A DNA stretch of 5,902 nucleotides from an uncultured Clostridia bacterium (GCA_947625075.1 CANQMY010000075.1:1-5902), one strand, 5' to 3'; shown: positions 1 to 5,669, numbered from the stretch's first letter. Numbers and translations: made by a program. The notes: a model not told the origin generated them from the letters alone.

Positions 1-33
1 AATATCATCATTAACTTCCCTTAAATTACTCAT
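1..33 (-). CDS. 5' end of an unidentified leftward gene (truncated by window)
   Basis: On the minus strand an ATG at 33-31 opens a reading frame that runs off the left edge; the 11 visible codons read MSNLREVNDDI. A clear GGAGG ribosome binding site (minus strand, 45-41) lies 7 bases upstream of the ATG, which makes a real gene start likely despite the short length. Eleven residues are not enough to assign a family. The gene is divergent from everything else in the window, so it is not part of the defence operons. The inter-gene region it shares with the rightward genes is about 540 bases long. I am fairly sure a gene starts here and have no idea what it encodes. Confidence 0.6.
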   Translation of the reverse strand, partial: MSNLREVNDDI

Positions 34-91
34 AAAATAACCTCCATAAAATTAAAATTTTGTTAAATAAAAATTTGTCACAAGAGTCTCA

Positions 92-97
92 ATTATA
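92..97 (-). promoter_or_regulatory. Candidate -10 box for the leftward gene
   Basis: On the minus strand a perfect TATAAT lies at 97-92, about 60 bases upstream of the leftward ATG at 33. No good -35 hexamer is seen 16-18 bases further upstream (the 17-bp position reads AAGTGG), and there is no TGn extension. This is a tentative promoter only. Confidence 0.25.
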
Positions 98-392
98 CGA
101 ACATCCGTGTACTACCACTTGGGAAAAAGTTGGGAAAAGACTTCTCAAAAAATACCCTAAAAATGCACAAATGTTCTATAGCTAAAAACTCTTGTAAGTA
201 TTAAAATACCAACAAAAACTCTAATTTTCACAAAGTTACAAAAATGCCTCAAGCCTCGCGCATAACTCGAAAGTATGTAATTAGTTTTAATTATTAAAAA
301 TATATAAATAATCTAAGAATGGTCATTATTATAAGTAAAAATTTAGTTATTATAGGTTTACAATAGATATGTCAAAATAAATAAAAATGGAA

Positions 393-407
393 ATATCAAT
401 ATGATAT
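393..407. repeat. Inverted repeat ATATCA-ATA-TGATAT
   Basis: Two perfect 6-base arms flank a 3-base centre, about 80 bases upstream of the promoter at 485-513. The right half-site TGATATA recurs in direct orientation at 432-438. In DNA this AT-rich, short palindromes arise easily, so a protein-binding role is only a possibility. Confidence 0.3.
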
Positions 408-484
408 AAACAAGTGTTTTTTATATTAGTGTGATATATGATTAACAAATCCACAATTACTAGTTATATTATATTGAAAATATA

Positions 485-513
485 TTGTATAATGTGATTT
501 ATTGTGATAGAAT
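485..513 (+). promoter_or_regulatory. Promoter of the 572 gene (extended -10 type)
   Basis: A -35 box TTGTAT (485-490), a 17-base spacer and TAGAAT (508-513) preceded by TGA (505-507) form an extended -10 promoter. The expected transcript start is near 520, about 50 bases before the ATG at 572. The -10 region belongs to the 16-mer ATTGTGATAGAATTAC (501-516), which recurs exactly at 5828-5843 in the promoter of the right-edge methylase gene, with the same -35 distance. A competing perfect TATAAT at 488-493 overlaps the -35 box but has no good -35 of its own. Confidence 0.6.
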
Positions 514-556
514 TACGAATTAATAAAAATATAGTATATATATTTAAAGAATGGAT

Positions 557-562
557 GAGAGG
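557..562 (+). promoter_or_regulatory. Ribosome binding site that fixes the start at 572
   Basis: GAGAGG (557-562) sits 8 bases before the ATG at 572. The earlier in-frame ATG at 551 has only AT-rich sequence with a weak AAAGA upstream. If translation began at 551, this Shine-Dalgarno sequence would lie inside the gene. The 572 start is therefore preferred. Confidence 0.65.
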
Positions 563-571
563 AATAAAGCG

Positions 572-967
572 ATGGATAAAATAAATATTGAAATTGTGAA
601 GAAATTAATAAATAAAATACTTGATATAGAATTAAATGAAGATATAAAAAATGGTTATGAACTATTACGATTATGTAATGAATATGAAATAATTAATATT
701 AATAATAAAATAAATAAGTGTGTAATTAATAATCATAAACAAAAAGTATTAGAATTCATTAATAATATTAGTTTTAGATATTCAAACTTAATAAATATAT
801 ATAATATATTAAATAGTGGTACTTCTTCTAATCATAATCAAATAAGTTGTCAACATTTAAAAAATTATATTTATTTTTTGGAAAAAATAAAGGTTCTAAA
901 AGAAAAAATTGACAATATTAAAAGCTATGATGAATTAATTAGTATGATAAATGATAAGAAAAATTAA
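572..967 (+). CDS. Small Asn/Ile-rich orphan protein, function unknown
   Basis: The predicted protein has 131 residues from the ATG at 572; a 138-residue version would start at 551 but lacks a good ribosome binding site. I do not recognise a family. It is soluble-looking, with no signal peptide or membrane segment. Its composition is extreme: 23 Asn and 24 Ile in 131 residues, coded almost entirely by AT-rich codons, which makes this gene look even more AT-rich than its neighbours. It appears largely helical, and the C-terminal 40 residues (from about FLEKIKVLKEKIDNI) have spaced hydrophobics suggesting a short coiled coil. A well-formed promoter (485-513) precedes it. The DUF262-DUF1524 gene follows after 77 bases with no terminator seen between, so the two may be co-transcribed. 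It could be an accessory or regulatory subunit of that system, or an unrelated cargo gene. Confidence 0.65.
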   Translation: MDKINIEIVKKLINKILDIELNEDIKNGYELLRLCNEYEIININNKINKCVINNHKQKVLEFINNISFRYSNLINIYNILNSGTSSNHNQISCQHLKNYIYFLEKIKVLKEKIDNIKSYDELISMINDKKN

Positions 968-1032
968 AAAGAAAATATGCATGTAAAGTTAAAAAATTAT
1001 ATTAGTGTAGATTTACTAAAAAATTAAAAATT

Positions 1033-1037
1033 GGAGG
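1033..1037 (+). promoter_or_regulatory. Ribosome binding site of the DUF262-DUF1524 gene
   Basis: GGAGG lies 7 bases before the ATG at 1045, a near-optimal spacing that supports the called start. Confidence 0.75.
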
Positions 1038-1044
1038 AATTAAA

Positions 1045-2868
1045 ATGAAAAAAATAGATGGTCACCCTACAACATTAAAAGGACTGTTATTAAACACAAA
1101 ATATTCTATACATTATTATCAAAGAGAATATCAATGGCAAAGAAAGCAAATAGAAGAAATGATAGAAGATCTAACAAGTGAATTTTTAAATTATTATCAA
1201 GCTGGTGACAATAGAATTAGTGTCAAAGACTATGGCGCTTATTTCATGGGGTCAGTAGTTTTAACTGGCAGAGATAATGCAATAATAGATGGACAACAAA
1301 GACTAACATCATTAACATTAGTTATAATGTTTTTATTGAATAAGGCTAAAGAAATGTTTTTAGAAGATAATATTTTGAAAGGAATGGTGTTTTCGGAAGC
1401 ATTTGGTCAAATATCATTTAATATAAATGTTCCTGAAAGAGAAGAATGTTTAAATGCAATTTTTAATAATAATGAATATGAAATTGAAAATAAAAATGAA
1501 TCAATAAAGAATATTTATAAAGCATATAAAAATATTGAAGAGATTTTTCCTGAGGAAATTATTGAAAATTGTTTGTTAAATTTTGGAGATTGGTTAAAAG
1601 AAAAGGTCTGCTTTATTCAGATAGTAGCTGATACAGAACAAGATGCACATAAAGTATTTGTTTCAATGAATGATAGAGGACTAAGTTTAACTCCTGCAGA
1701 AATGTTGAAAGGATTTTTACTATCTGAAATTGAGGATGATAAGGAAAGAGAAAAATGTAATGCTTTATGGAAGAAAACAATATTAAATTTAAAGGAAATT
1801 GATGTTAAAGAAGATGAAACTTTTATAAAAAACTGGTTAAGAGCACAGTATGCAGAAACAATAAGAGAAACTAAAAAAGGTGCTATAAATAAAGATTTCG
1901 ATATTATAGGTACAGAATTTCACAAATGGGTTAGAGATAATAAAAGTAGGATAGGCTTGAAAACATCAAAAGATTTTATTGAATTTATATCATATTTTAA
2001 TAAATATGCAAATGTATATATAAAAATCAGAAATTATGAAAAACGTTATGAATCAGATTTTAAATATGTATATTACAATTCTGTTGATAAATTTACTTTA
2101 CAAGAACAAGTTATACTATCATCTATTGATATAGAAGATAGTACAGAGGTTATAAATAAAAAAATCGATTTAGTATCAAAATTTCTAGATTTATATATTC
2201 ATTCAAGAGTTGTTTTATATAAATCTAATGATTATAATACTGTAAAAAATGCCATTTTTACTATTACAAAAAGAATAAGAAATTTAAATATTGAAAAACT
2301 TTCTAAAGAATTAATTGCAATTTATAATGAAAATGAAATCAATATAGTGGAGAATTTAGAAAACTTTAGAGTTAATGGATATACAAAAAAATATATTAGA
2401 AATATGTTAGCAAGAATGACAGCTTATATTGAAGAAATGAGTGGTTTAACAAGTAATTATACTGACTATGTAAATAGGGAACAAACTCATCCATACGATG
2501 TTGAACATATAACACCAGATCATTATGAATGGTTTGATAAAGAATATTCATCAAAAGAAGAATTTGATGGATACAGAAATAATTTTGCAGATTTAATAAT
2601 ATTAAAGGATCATATAAATAGAAGTTTAAACGATAAAGAATATGCATACAAAGTAAAAACATACGAATCTGCAAATGGTAATATTTTAGGGGCATCATTA
2701 GGAGAAGCAGTATATTTAAATAATACTGAATTTAAGAAATTTATAAAAGAAAAAGAATTAAATTTTGAATACTATGAAAAATTTGGAAAAAATGAGATAA
2801 ATAAAAGAAAAGTGTTATATAAAAAAATATGTAACATAATATGGAATATAGATAATTTAAAAATTTAA
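1045..2868 (+). CDS. DUF262 + DUF1524 protein, GmrSD-like modification-dependent restriction enzyme
   Basis: This 607-residue cytoplasmic protein carries both halves of the GmrSD architecture in one chain. The N-terminal DUF262 (GmrS-like, ParB/Srx-type fold) shows YQREYQWQ (25-32) and the hallmark IDGQQRLTSL (81-90), the motif linked to nucleotide hydrolysis. A further conserved block, FVSMNDRGLSLTPAEMLKG, surrounds N209-D210-R211-G212. The C-terminal DUF1524 (GmrD-like, HNH-type nuclease) has DVEHITP (D485, E487, H488, P491), then N512-N513 and N525-x-S527-L528-N529, with the spacing expected of the family. The length is typical for single-chain members, and no key residue is missing. In known GmrSD enzymes NTP hydrolysis accompanies cleavage of phage DNA carrying modified (for example glucosylated) cytosines; relatives include BrxU and SspE-type proteins. 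The substrate here cannot be read from the sequence. The gene probably shares a transcript with the 572 gene. Domain identity is near certain; the restriction role is an inference from the family. Confidence 0.9.
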   Translation: MKKIDGHPTTLKGLLLNTKYSIHYYQREYQWQRKQIEEMIEDLTSEFLNYYQAGDNRISVKDYGAYFMGSVVLTGRDNAIIDGQQRLTSLTLVIMFLLNKAKEMFLEDNILKGMVFSEAFGQISFNINVPEREECLNAIFNNNEYEIENKNESIKNIYKAYKNIEEIFPEEIIENCLLNFGDWLKEKVCFIQIVADTEQDAHKVFVSMNDRGLSLTPAEMLKGFLLSEIEDDKEREKCNALWKKTILNLKEIDVKEDETFIKNWLRAQYAETIRETKKGAINKDFDIIGTEFHKWVRDNKSRIGLKTSKDFIEFISYFNKYANVYIKIRNYEKRYESDFKYVYYNSVDKFTLQEQVILSSIDIEDSTEVINKKIDLVSKFLDLYIHSRVVLYKSNDYNTVKNAIFTITKRIRNLNIEKLSKELIAIYNENEINIVENLENFRVNGYTKKYIRNMLARMTAYIEEMSGLTSNYTDYVNREQTHPYDVEHITPDHYEWFDKEYSSKEEFDGYRNNFADLIILKDHINRSLNDKEYAYKVKTYESANGNILGASLGEAVYLNNTEFKKFIKEKELNFEYYEKFGKNEINKRKVLYKKICNIIWNIDNLKI

Positions 2869-2892
2869 AAAATATATAATGGGAGATATTAG

Positions 2893-3406
2893 ATAATTTT
2901 CATTACGGGTGACACACATGCAGATTTTTTAAGATTCAATGAAGATATATTTCAAATACGAAATGAAATGGCAAAAGATGATTATGTAATAATATGTGAA
3001 AATTTTGGTGCAGCATGAACAGTTAAAGAAGAACGTAATATAGAAAAAGAATTTTAGATTGGCTAAATGCAAGAAAGTTTACTTATTTATTTGTAGATGG
3101 AAATAATGAAAATCACACTATATTATATAATGATTATCCAGTAAAAAATGGTATAGATAATTTAGAAAATGCGAGCTATAAAGTGAATTATATTATTTAT
3201 TATTGTTGTCCTGAAAGTTTCAAACATTATATTAGTAACAGGAAAATTTGAGAAAGATTATTTAACAGATTACTTTCAAAAAGATTATGGAAAAATGTAA
3301 GTTTGAAAAATGGTATTTTGGAATTATCATGATTATAGGCAAGTTAATTCACAATTTATTGTATGAGAATATTGTTCCATTAGAATTTGAAAGTATATTT
3401 GAATAA
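2893..3406 (+). pseudogene. Decayed metallophosphoesterase gene
   Basis: Read across frames, this stretch matches a calcineurin-like metallophosphoesterase common in Clostridia. Recognisable segments are FITGDTHADFLRFN (from about 2899), MAKDDYVIICENFG, DWLNARKFTYLFVDGNNEN (from 3057), YKVNYIIYYCCPESF, KFEKDYLTDYFQ (from 3244), KFEKWYFG, HDYRQVNSQFIV (from 3328) and YENIVPLEF ending at the TAA at 3404-3406. The gene is dead. The ATG is gone although a GGGAG remnant (2881-2885) remains; a TGA at about 3016 replaces the conserved Trp after FGAA. The frame changes near 3050, 3240, 3282, 3322 and 3360. About 80-90 residues between the YPV segment and YKVNYI appear deleted compared with intact relatives as I remember them. 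Metal-binding motifs are also altered: GDF has become ENF and GNHE has become GNNE. It separates the two defence modules and marks a site of repeated insertion or decay. Confidence 0.85.
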
Positions 3407-3455
3407 CCAAAATTAGTAGTATTATTTTCTTATTTTAACGCATAATATATTATAA

Positions 3456-3472
3456 ATGTAAAAAAATTACAT
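3456..3472. repeat. Operator-like palindrome 1 (ATGTAA-AAAAA-TTACAT)
   Basis: Two perfect 6-base arms are separated by five A. The site matches palindrome 2 (3488-3504) at 14 of 17 positions, and two of the three differences (positions 4 and 14) compensate each other so symmetry is kept. Start-to-start distance to palindrome 2 is 32 bases, close to three helical turns. Confidence 0.55.
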
Positions 3473-3487
3473 CTATTTAAGCAAATA

Positions 3488-3504
3488 GTGCAAAAAAATT
3501 GCAT
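3488..3504. repeat. Operator-like palindrome 2, overlapping the -35 box
   Basis: The core TGCAA-AAAAA-TTGCA (3489-3503) has perfect 5-base arms around the same five-A centre as palindrome 1. Its right arm TTGCA is part of the -35 hexamer TTGCAT (3499-3504), so a protein bound here would be expected to block RNA polymerase. Confidence 0.55.
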
Positions 3505-3527
3505 AAATTTATTGTTTGTGGTAAAAT
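3499..3527 (+). promoter_or_regulatory. Promoter of the ATPase-TOPRIM operon
   Basis: TTGCAT (3499-3504), a 17-base spacer and TAAAAT (3522-3527) preceded by TGG (3519-3521) form an extended -10 promoter. The expected transcript start is near 3534, giving a leader of only about 19 bases that begins just before the ribosome binding site. The -35 box coincides with a TTG that could otherwise be read as an upstream start of the ATPase gene. Confidence 0.65.
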
Positions 3528-3537
3528 AGTACTAGGT

Positions 3538-3544
3538 AAGGAGG
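3538..3544 (+). promoter_or_regulatory. Strong ribosome binding site of the ATPase gene
   Basis: AAGGAGG ends 8 bases before the ATG at 3553, a consensus Shine-Dalgarno at good spacing. It settles the start at 3553 rather than the in-frame TTG at 3499. Confidence 0.85.
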
Positions 3545-3552
3545 ATAATACT

Positions 3553-4701
3553 ATGTTAGTAAAATTATCTATGAAGAATTTTAAATCATATATGGAACAA
3601 GCGGAAATTGATTTAAACGCAACAGGATATGAAATATTAAACGATACAAATAAAACCAATGATAATATATTAAAAGGAGCTTTGTTTGTTGGAGGAAATG
3701 CAACTGGTAAGTCAACTGTTTTAAAAGCAATTAGATTTTTATTAGAATTGTTAGTATGGCAAATAAATATTATCCCTTTTAATTATTTGTGCTTTTTTAG
3801 GGAAGCAAAAGGTAAGATGAAATTAGAATATGAGTTCTTTATAAATAGAGAACTTGTAAAATATGAAATAGAATGTGATGAAAAAGGCATTAGTAAAGAA
3901 AAATTATGTGTATCAAATAAAGAAATAATAAATAGAATTGGTCAAAATGGAATATATGTTCGTGATGATGAACAAGAAATAGTAATAGAAAAATTACAGT
4001 TTAATCAATCAGCTGTGAGAAAAGTATATTTTGATACAAAATTTATTGACAATGCAACTTTGATGCAATGGTTTGAGTTTTTAGAACAATCAGTCTTTAT
4101 AGACCAATTTGGGAGAAAAATATTTAAATCAAGTGGGTCATCATCTATTATAACTTATAAAGACTATTTTGAAAAAAATGGAGTAAGCAATTTTAATAAG
4201 TTTTTAAAAGAAATTGGTTATAATCAAACTCTAGAATATACGAATGAATTTAATAATGGAAAGCTAAAATTTAATTTTGACAACAATCAAAAAGATATAA
4301 TTGTTAAAAGAAATGAAATGGACTTTGCTTTACCAGTTAATATGGAATCTGATGGTAATCAAACTATAGTTAATACATTACCTATTATATTTGATGCAAT
4401 GAATAATGGAGGAATGGTTATAATTGATGAATTTAGTAGCGGTTTTCATAATTTATTAGAGGAAAAAGTAATAAAATATTTTATGAAAAATTCCAAAAAC
4501 TCACAATTATTTATAGTTTCTCATTCAACAAATTTATTAACAAATACCTTGCTAAGACCAGACCAGATTTATACAGTTGATTTTATAAATGGAAAAGGAA
4601 GTAAACTAAATAGAGTCTCTGATAATAAACCAAGAGAAGCTCAAAATATAGAAAAAATGTATTTAAGTGGAGTGTTTAATGGATTACCAAATATTAAATA
4701 A
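3553..4701 (+). CDS. RloA/AAA_15-type ATPase of a PARIS- or AbiL-like defence pair
   Basis: This 382-residue cytoplasmic protein has an SMC/ABC-like ATPase fold. It opens with MLVKLSMKNFKSYMEQAEID, the usual beta-strand start of AAA_15 proteins. Walker A is G47-x4-G52-K53-S54-T55 (GGNATGKST). The signature-like segment is ESDGNQ around S266-D267-G268, Walker B is MVIIDE (288-293, with D292 and E293), and the switch histidine is H324 in VSHST. The C-terminus reads PREAQNIEKMYLSGVFNGLP, the characteristic RloA-type ending. The Walker A to Walker B gap holds an insert of about 230 residues in place of a long coiled coil, typical of the family. All ATPase residues are present. It overlaps the next gene by 23 bases, so translation is probably coupled. 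In PARIS the equivalent AriA senses a phage protein and releases the TOPRIM partner; in AbiL the pair causes abortive infection. The fold is certain; the defence role is inferred from the pair. Confidence 0.88.
   Translation: MLVKLSMKNFKSYMEQAEIDLNATGYEILNDTNKTNDNILKGALFVGGNATGKSTVLKAIRFLLELLVWQINIIPFNYLCFFREAKGKMKLEYEFFINRELVKYEIECDEKGISKEKLCVSNKEIINRIGQNGIYVRDDEQEIVIEKLQFNQSAVRKVYFDTKFIDNATLMQWFEFLEQSVFIDQFGRKIFKSSGSSSIITYKDYFEKNGVSNFNKFLKEIGYNQTLEYTNEFNNGKLKFNFDNNQKDIIVKRNEMDFALPVNMESDGNQTIVNTLPIIFDAMNNGGMVIIDEFSSGFHNLLEEKVIKYFMKNSKNSQLFIVSHSTNLLTNTLLRPDQIYTVDFINGKGSKLNRVSDNKPREAQNIEKMYLSGVFNGLPNIK
4669..4672 (+). promoter_or_regulatory. Ribosome binding site deciding the TOPRIM gene start at 4679
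   Basis: GGAG within the end of the ATPase gene lies 6 bases upstream of the ATG at 4679. An in-frame GTG at 4667 sits on top of this element and would lack a site of its own, so 4679 is the better start. Confidence 0.6.
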
Positions 4702-5482
4702 AAAAATTAAATTTAATAAAGATAAGAATATTGGAAAAGTTTTGTATATTGTAGAAGGTGCAAAGAGAGAAATTAATTTAATTGCTAATATATTTTTGAA
4801 AATTCTAGGGTATAAAGAAGTTAGTAGCCTTAATAGAGATGGAAAAATGAAGTATAGGCAATTTTCTAAAAAGGATAATATTTATTCGCAAGTAGTCATA
4901 ATAAATTCGAAAACTAGCAATATTGATACAATTAATAATACAGAATTTATAGATAAGCAGATTGAACTGTTAAAAGATAGAGGATTAGATTATGAATATA
5001 GGAATAGTGCAATATATTATATTTTTGACGCAGATAGAAAAGAAGATACATATATACTAAAGGAATTAATAGAACATTATACTAATTCAAGAGAACCAAA
5101 TGATGATATTGAAAACAAATTTAATAGTATAGGTGGAATGCTATTGTTAAGTTATCCTGCTATTGAAACATTTATAATTTCTAATTTTGAAAATGATATG
5201 AGCAACTTTGATAAAAGATTTGATTTTGAAAATCAAAAACTAAAGAAATATATTGATGATAAAAAGTATTTAAATAATAAAATGTCAATTGATACATTAT
5301 CAAATGCTTTTTTGGAATTAATAAATTCTTTAGAAAAAATTGATATAAAGAAAATTAATTTAGAGAATACTAAAGAATTTAATACGGATATTTTTAATTA
5401 TGAACAATCAGTAAATAATCAATATATGCTTAGTTTGTTATTAATATCTTTTGTTGATTTAGGAATAATTGAAATAGAATAA
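4679..5482 (+). CDS. TOPRIM-like effector, RloB/AriB/AbiLii-type partner of the ATPase
   Basis: This 267-residue cytoplasmic protein follows the ATPase gene with a 23-base overlap. Near the N-terminus VLYIVEGAKREINL places E26 after a hydrophobic strand, as in TOPRIM domains. IYYIFDADRKED supplies the D117-x-D119 pair. LLLSYPAIETFIISNF (around Y159-P160 and E163) resembles the conserved Pro/Glu segment after the acidic motif in RloB-type proteins. In TOPRIM nucleases such Glu and Asp residues bind the metal ions used for phosphodiester cleavage. The protein is longer than the roughly 200-residue RloB proteins I know, and its Lys/Asn/Ile-rich C-terminal third is unassigned. In PARIS the partner AriB is a TOPRIM nuclease that cuts tRNA once freed from the ATPase; a similar toxic-nuclease role is inferred here. 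The overall sequence is divergent, so the choice between RloB, AbiLii and AriB-type families stays open. No membrane segment or signal peptide is seen. Confidence 0.7.
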   Translation: MDYQILNKKIKFNKDKNIGKVLYIVEGAKREINLIANIFLKILGYKEVSSLNRDGKMKYRQFSKKDNIYSQVVIINSKTSNIDTINNTEFIDKQIELLKDRGLDYEYRNSAIYYIFDADRKEDTYILKELIEHYTNSREPNDDIENKFNSIGGMLLLSYPAIETFIISNFENDMSNFDKRFDFENQKLKKYIDDKKYLNNKMSIDTLSNAFLELINSLEKIDIKKINLENTKEFNTDIFNYEQSVNNQYMLSLLLISFVDLGIIEIE

Positions 5483-5550
5483 TTATAAAAAAAGAAAGTG
5501 ATAATTTTGAAAATTTAGTAATTTTCGATTCTGATTCAACGTTTGAGTAA
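5473..5550 (+). pseudogene. Possible C-terminal relic of a lost gene
   Basis: Immediately after the TOPRIM gene, in a different frame, a stretch with no start codon stays open from 5473 to the TAA at 5548-5550 and ends in ENLVIFDSDSTFE. This protein-like acidic tail uses less biased codons (GAT TCT GAT TCA ACG) than expected for random AT-rich spacer. It could be the frame-shifted end of an ancestral longer TOPRIM gene, or the tail of an older neighbour removed when the module was inserted. It is only 25 codons, so chance is not excluded. Confidence 0.25.
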
Positions 5551-5577
5551 AAACAACCCTAAAATTAAAAATTATTA

Positions 5578-5610
5578 AAAGAAGGATTTAGAAATAAGTC
5601 CTTCTTTCTT
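5578..5610 (+). terminator. Intrinsic terminator of the ATPase-TOPRIM operon
   Basis: A 13-base-pair stem (5578-5590 with 5595-5607, one G-T wobble) is closed by a GAAA tetraloop (5591-5594) and followed by a T-rich run. It lies 95 bases after the TOPRIM stop codon. This is the clearest Rho-independent terminator in the window and ends the operon before the methylase gene. Confidence 0.88.
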
Positions 5611-5648
5611 TATGCCTAAAATAAAACATATTTAAGCATAAAAAAGGG

Positions 5649-5669
5649 TAACTAAGTGTAAATTAGTTA
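5649..5669. repeat. Inverted repeat TAACTAA / TTAGTTA
   Basis: Perfect 7-base arms (5649-5655 and 5663-5669) flank a 7-base centre GTGTAAA. It is the first of three related palindromes before the methylase gene. Confidence 0.5.

Larger units (their letters stand above)
34..550. other. Gene-free divergent region, two compositional halves
   Basis: There is no intact gene over about 517 bases. Bases 61-270 are visibly less AT-rich than the rest, with CG-containing patches such as CCTCGCGC (249-256), and carry short repeats: TTGGGAAAA twice (119-127, 130-138), AAAAACTCT twice (184-192, 214-222), AAAATACC twice (149-156, 203-210), AAAAATGC twice (159-166, 240-247), and the inverted pair ACAAGAGT (80-87) / ACTCTTGT (188-195). 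A plus-strand frame open from 67 to a TAA near 203 contains LPLGKKLGKDFSKN. This resembles the Lys/Gly-rich tail of some Bacillota tyrosine recombinases, but the match is from memory and weak. From about 275 to 550 the DNA is extremely AT-rich and holds the promoter of the first rightward gene. The left half may be a recombination site or gene relic and the right half a promoter region; the first of these is inference. Confidence 0.5.
3407..3537 (+). promoter_or_regulatory. Control region upstream of the ATPase-TOPRIM operon
   Basis: This short non-coding stretch follows the pseudogene. It contains a perfect 12-base palindrome ATAATATATTAT (3442-3453), two near-identical 17-base inverted repeats (3456-3472 and 3488-3504), and the promoter at 3499-3527. 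The layout, paired sites leading into a -35 box, suggests repression by a dimeric DNA-binding protein. No candidate repressor gene is recognisable in the window. Confidence 0.5.

Noticed and set aside
909..914. Perfect TTGACA inside the end of the orphan gene, as a promoter for the DUF262-DUF1524 gene
   Set aside because: No -10-like hexamer lies 16-18 bases downstream; the nearest TATGAT copies are at spacings of 11 and 28.
1003..1018. TAGTGTAGATTTACTA as an operator before the DUF262-DUF1524 gene
   Set aside because: Only four bases at each end pair; the interior does not, so it is not a convincing palindrome.
2396..2698. 100-codon open frame on the minus strand inside the DUF262-DUF1524 gene
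   Set aside because: It lies fully antisense to the conserved DUF1524 domain, has no ribosome binding site of note, and its residue pattern is that of a shadow frame.
3016..3018. TGA read as tryptophan (alternative code) in the metallophosphoesterase region, since the family has Trp at this position
   Set aside because: The intact genes use TGG for Trp and contain no internal TGA, and the region also has several frame changes and a lost start. A TGG to TGA mutation in a pseudogene explains it.
3499..3552. Upstream TTG start giving an 18-residue longer ATPase
   Set aside because: The TTG is the -35 box, the extension crosses the -10 box and ribosome binding site, and the ATG at 3553 has a consensus AAGGAGG.
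3477..3659. 60-codon open frame on the minus strand over the ATPase promoter and start
   Set aside because: It covers a well-formed plus-strand promoter, ribosome binding site and gene start; it is a shadow.
4667..4678. GTG start giving a 4-residue longer TOPRIM protein
   Set aside because: The GTG overlaps the GGAG that serves the ATG at 4679 and has no ribosome binding site of its own.
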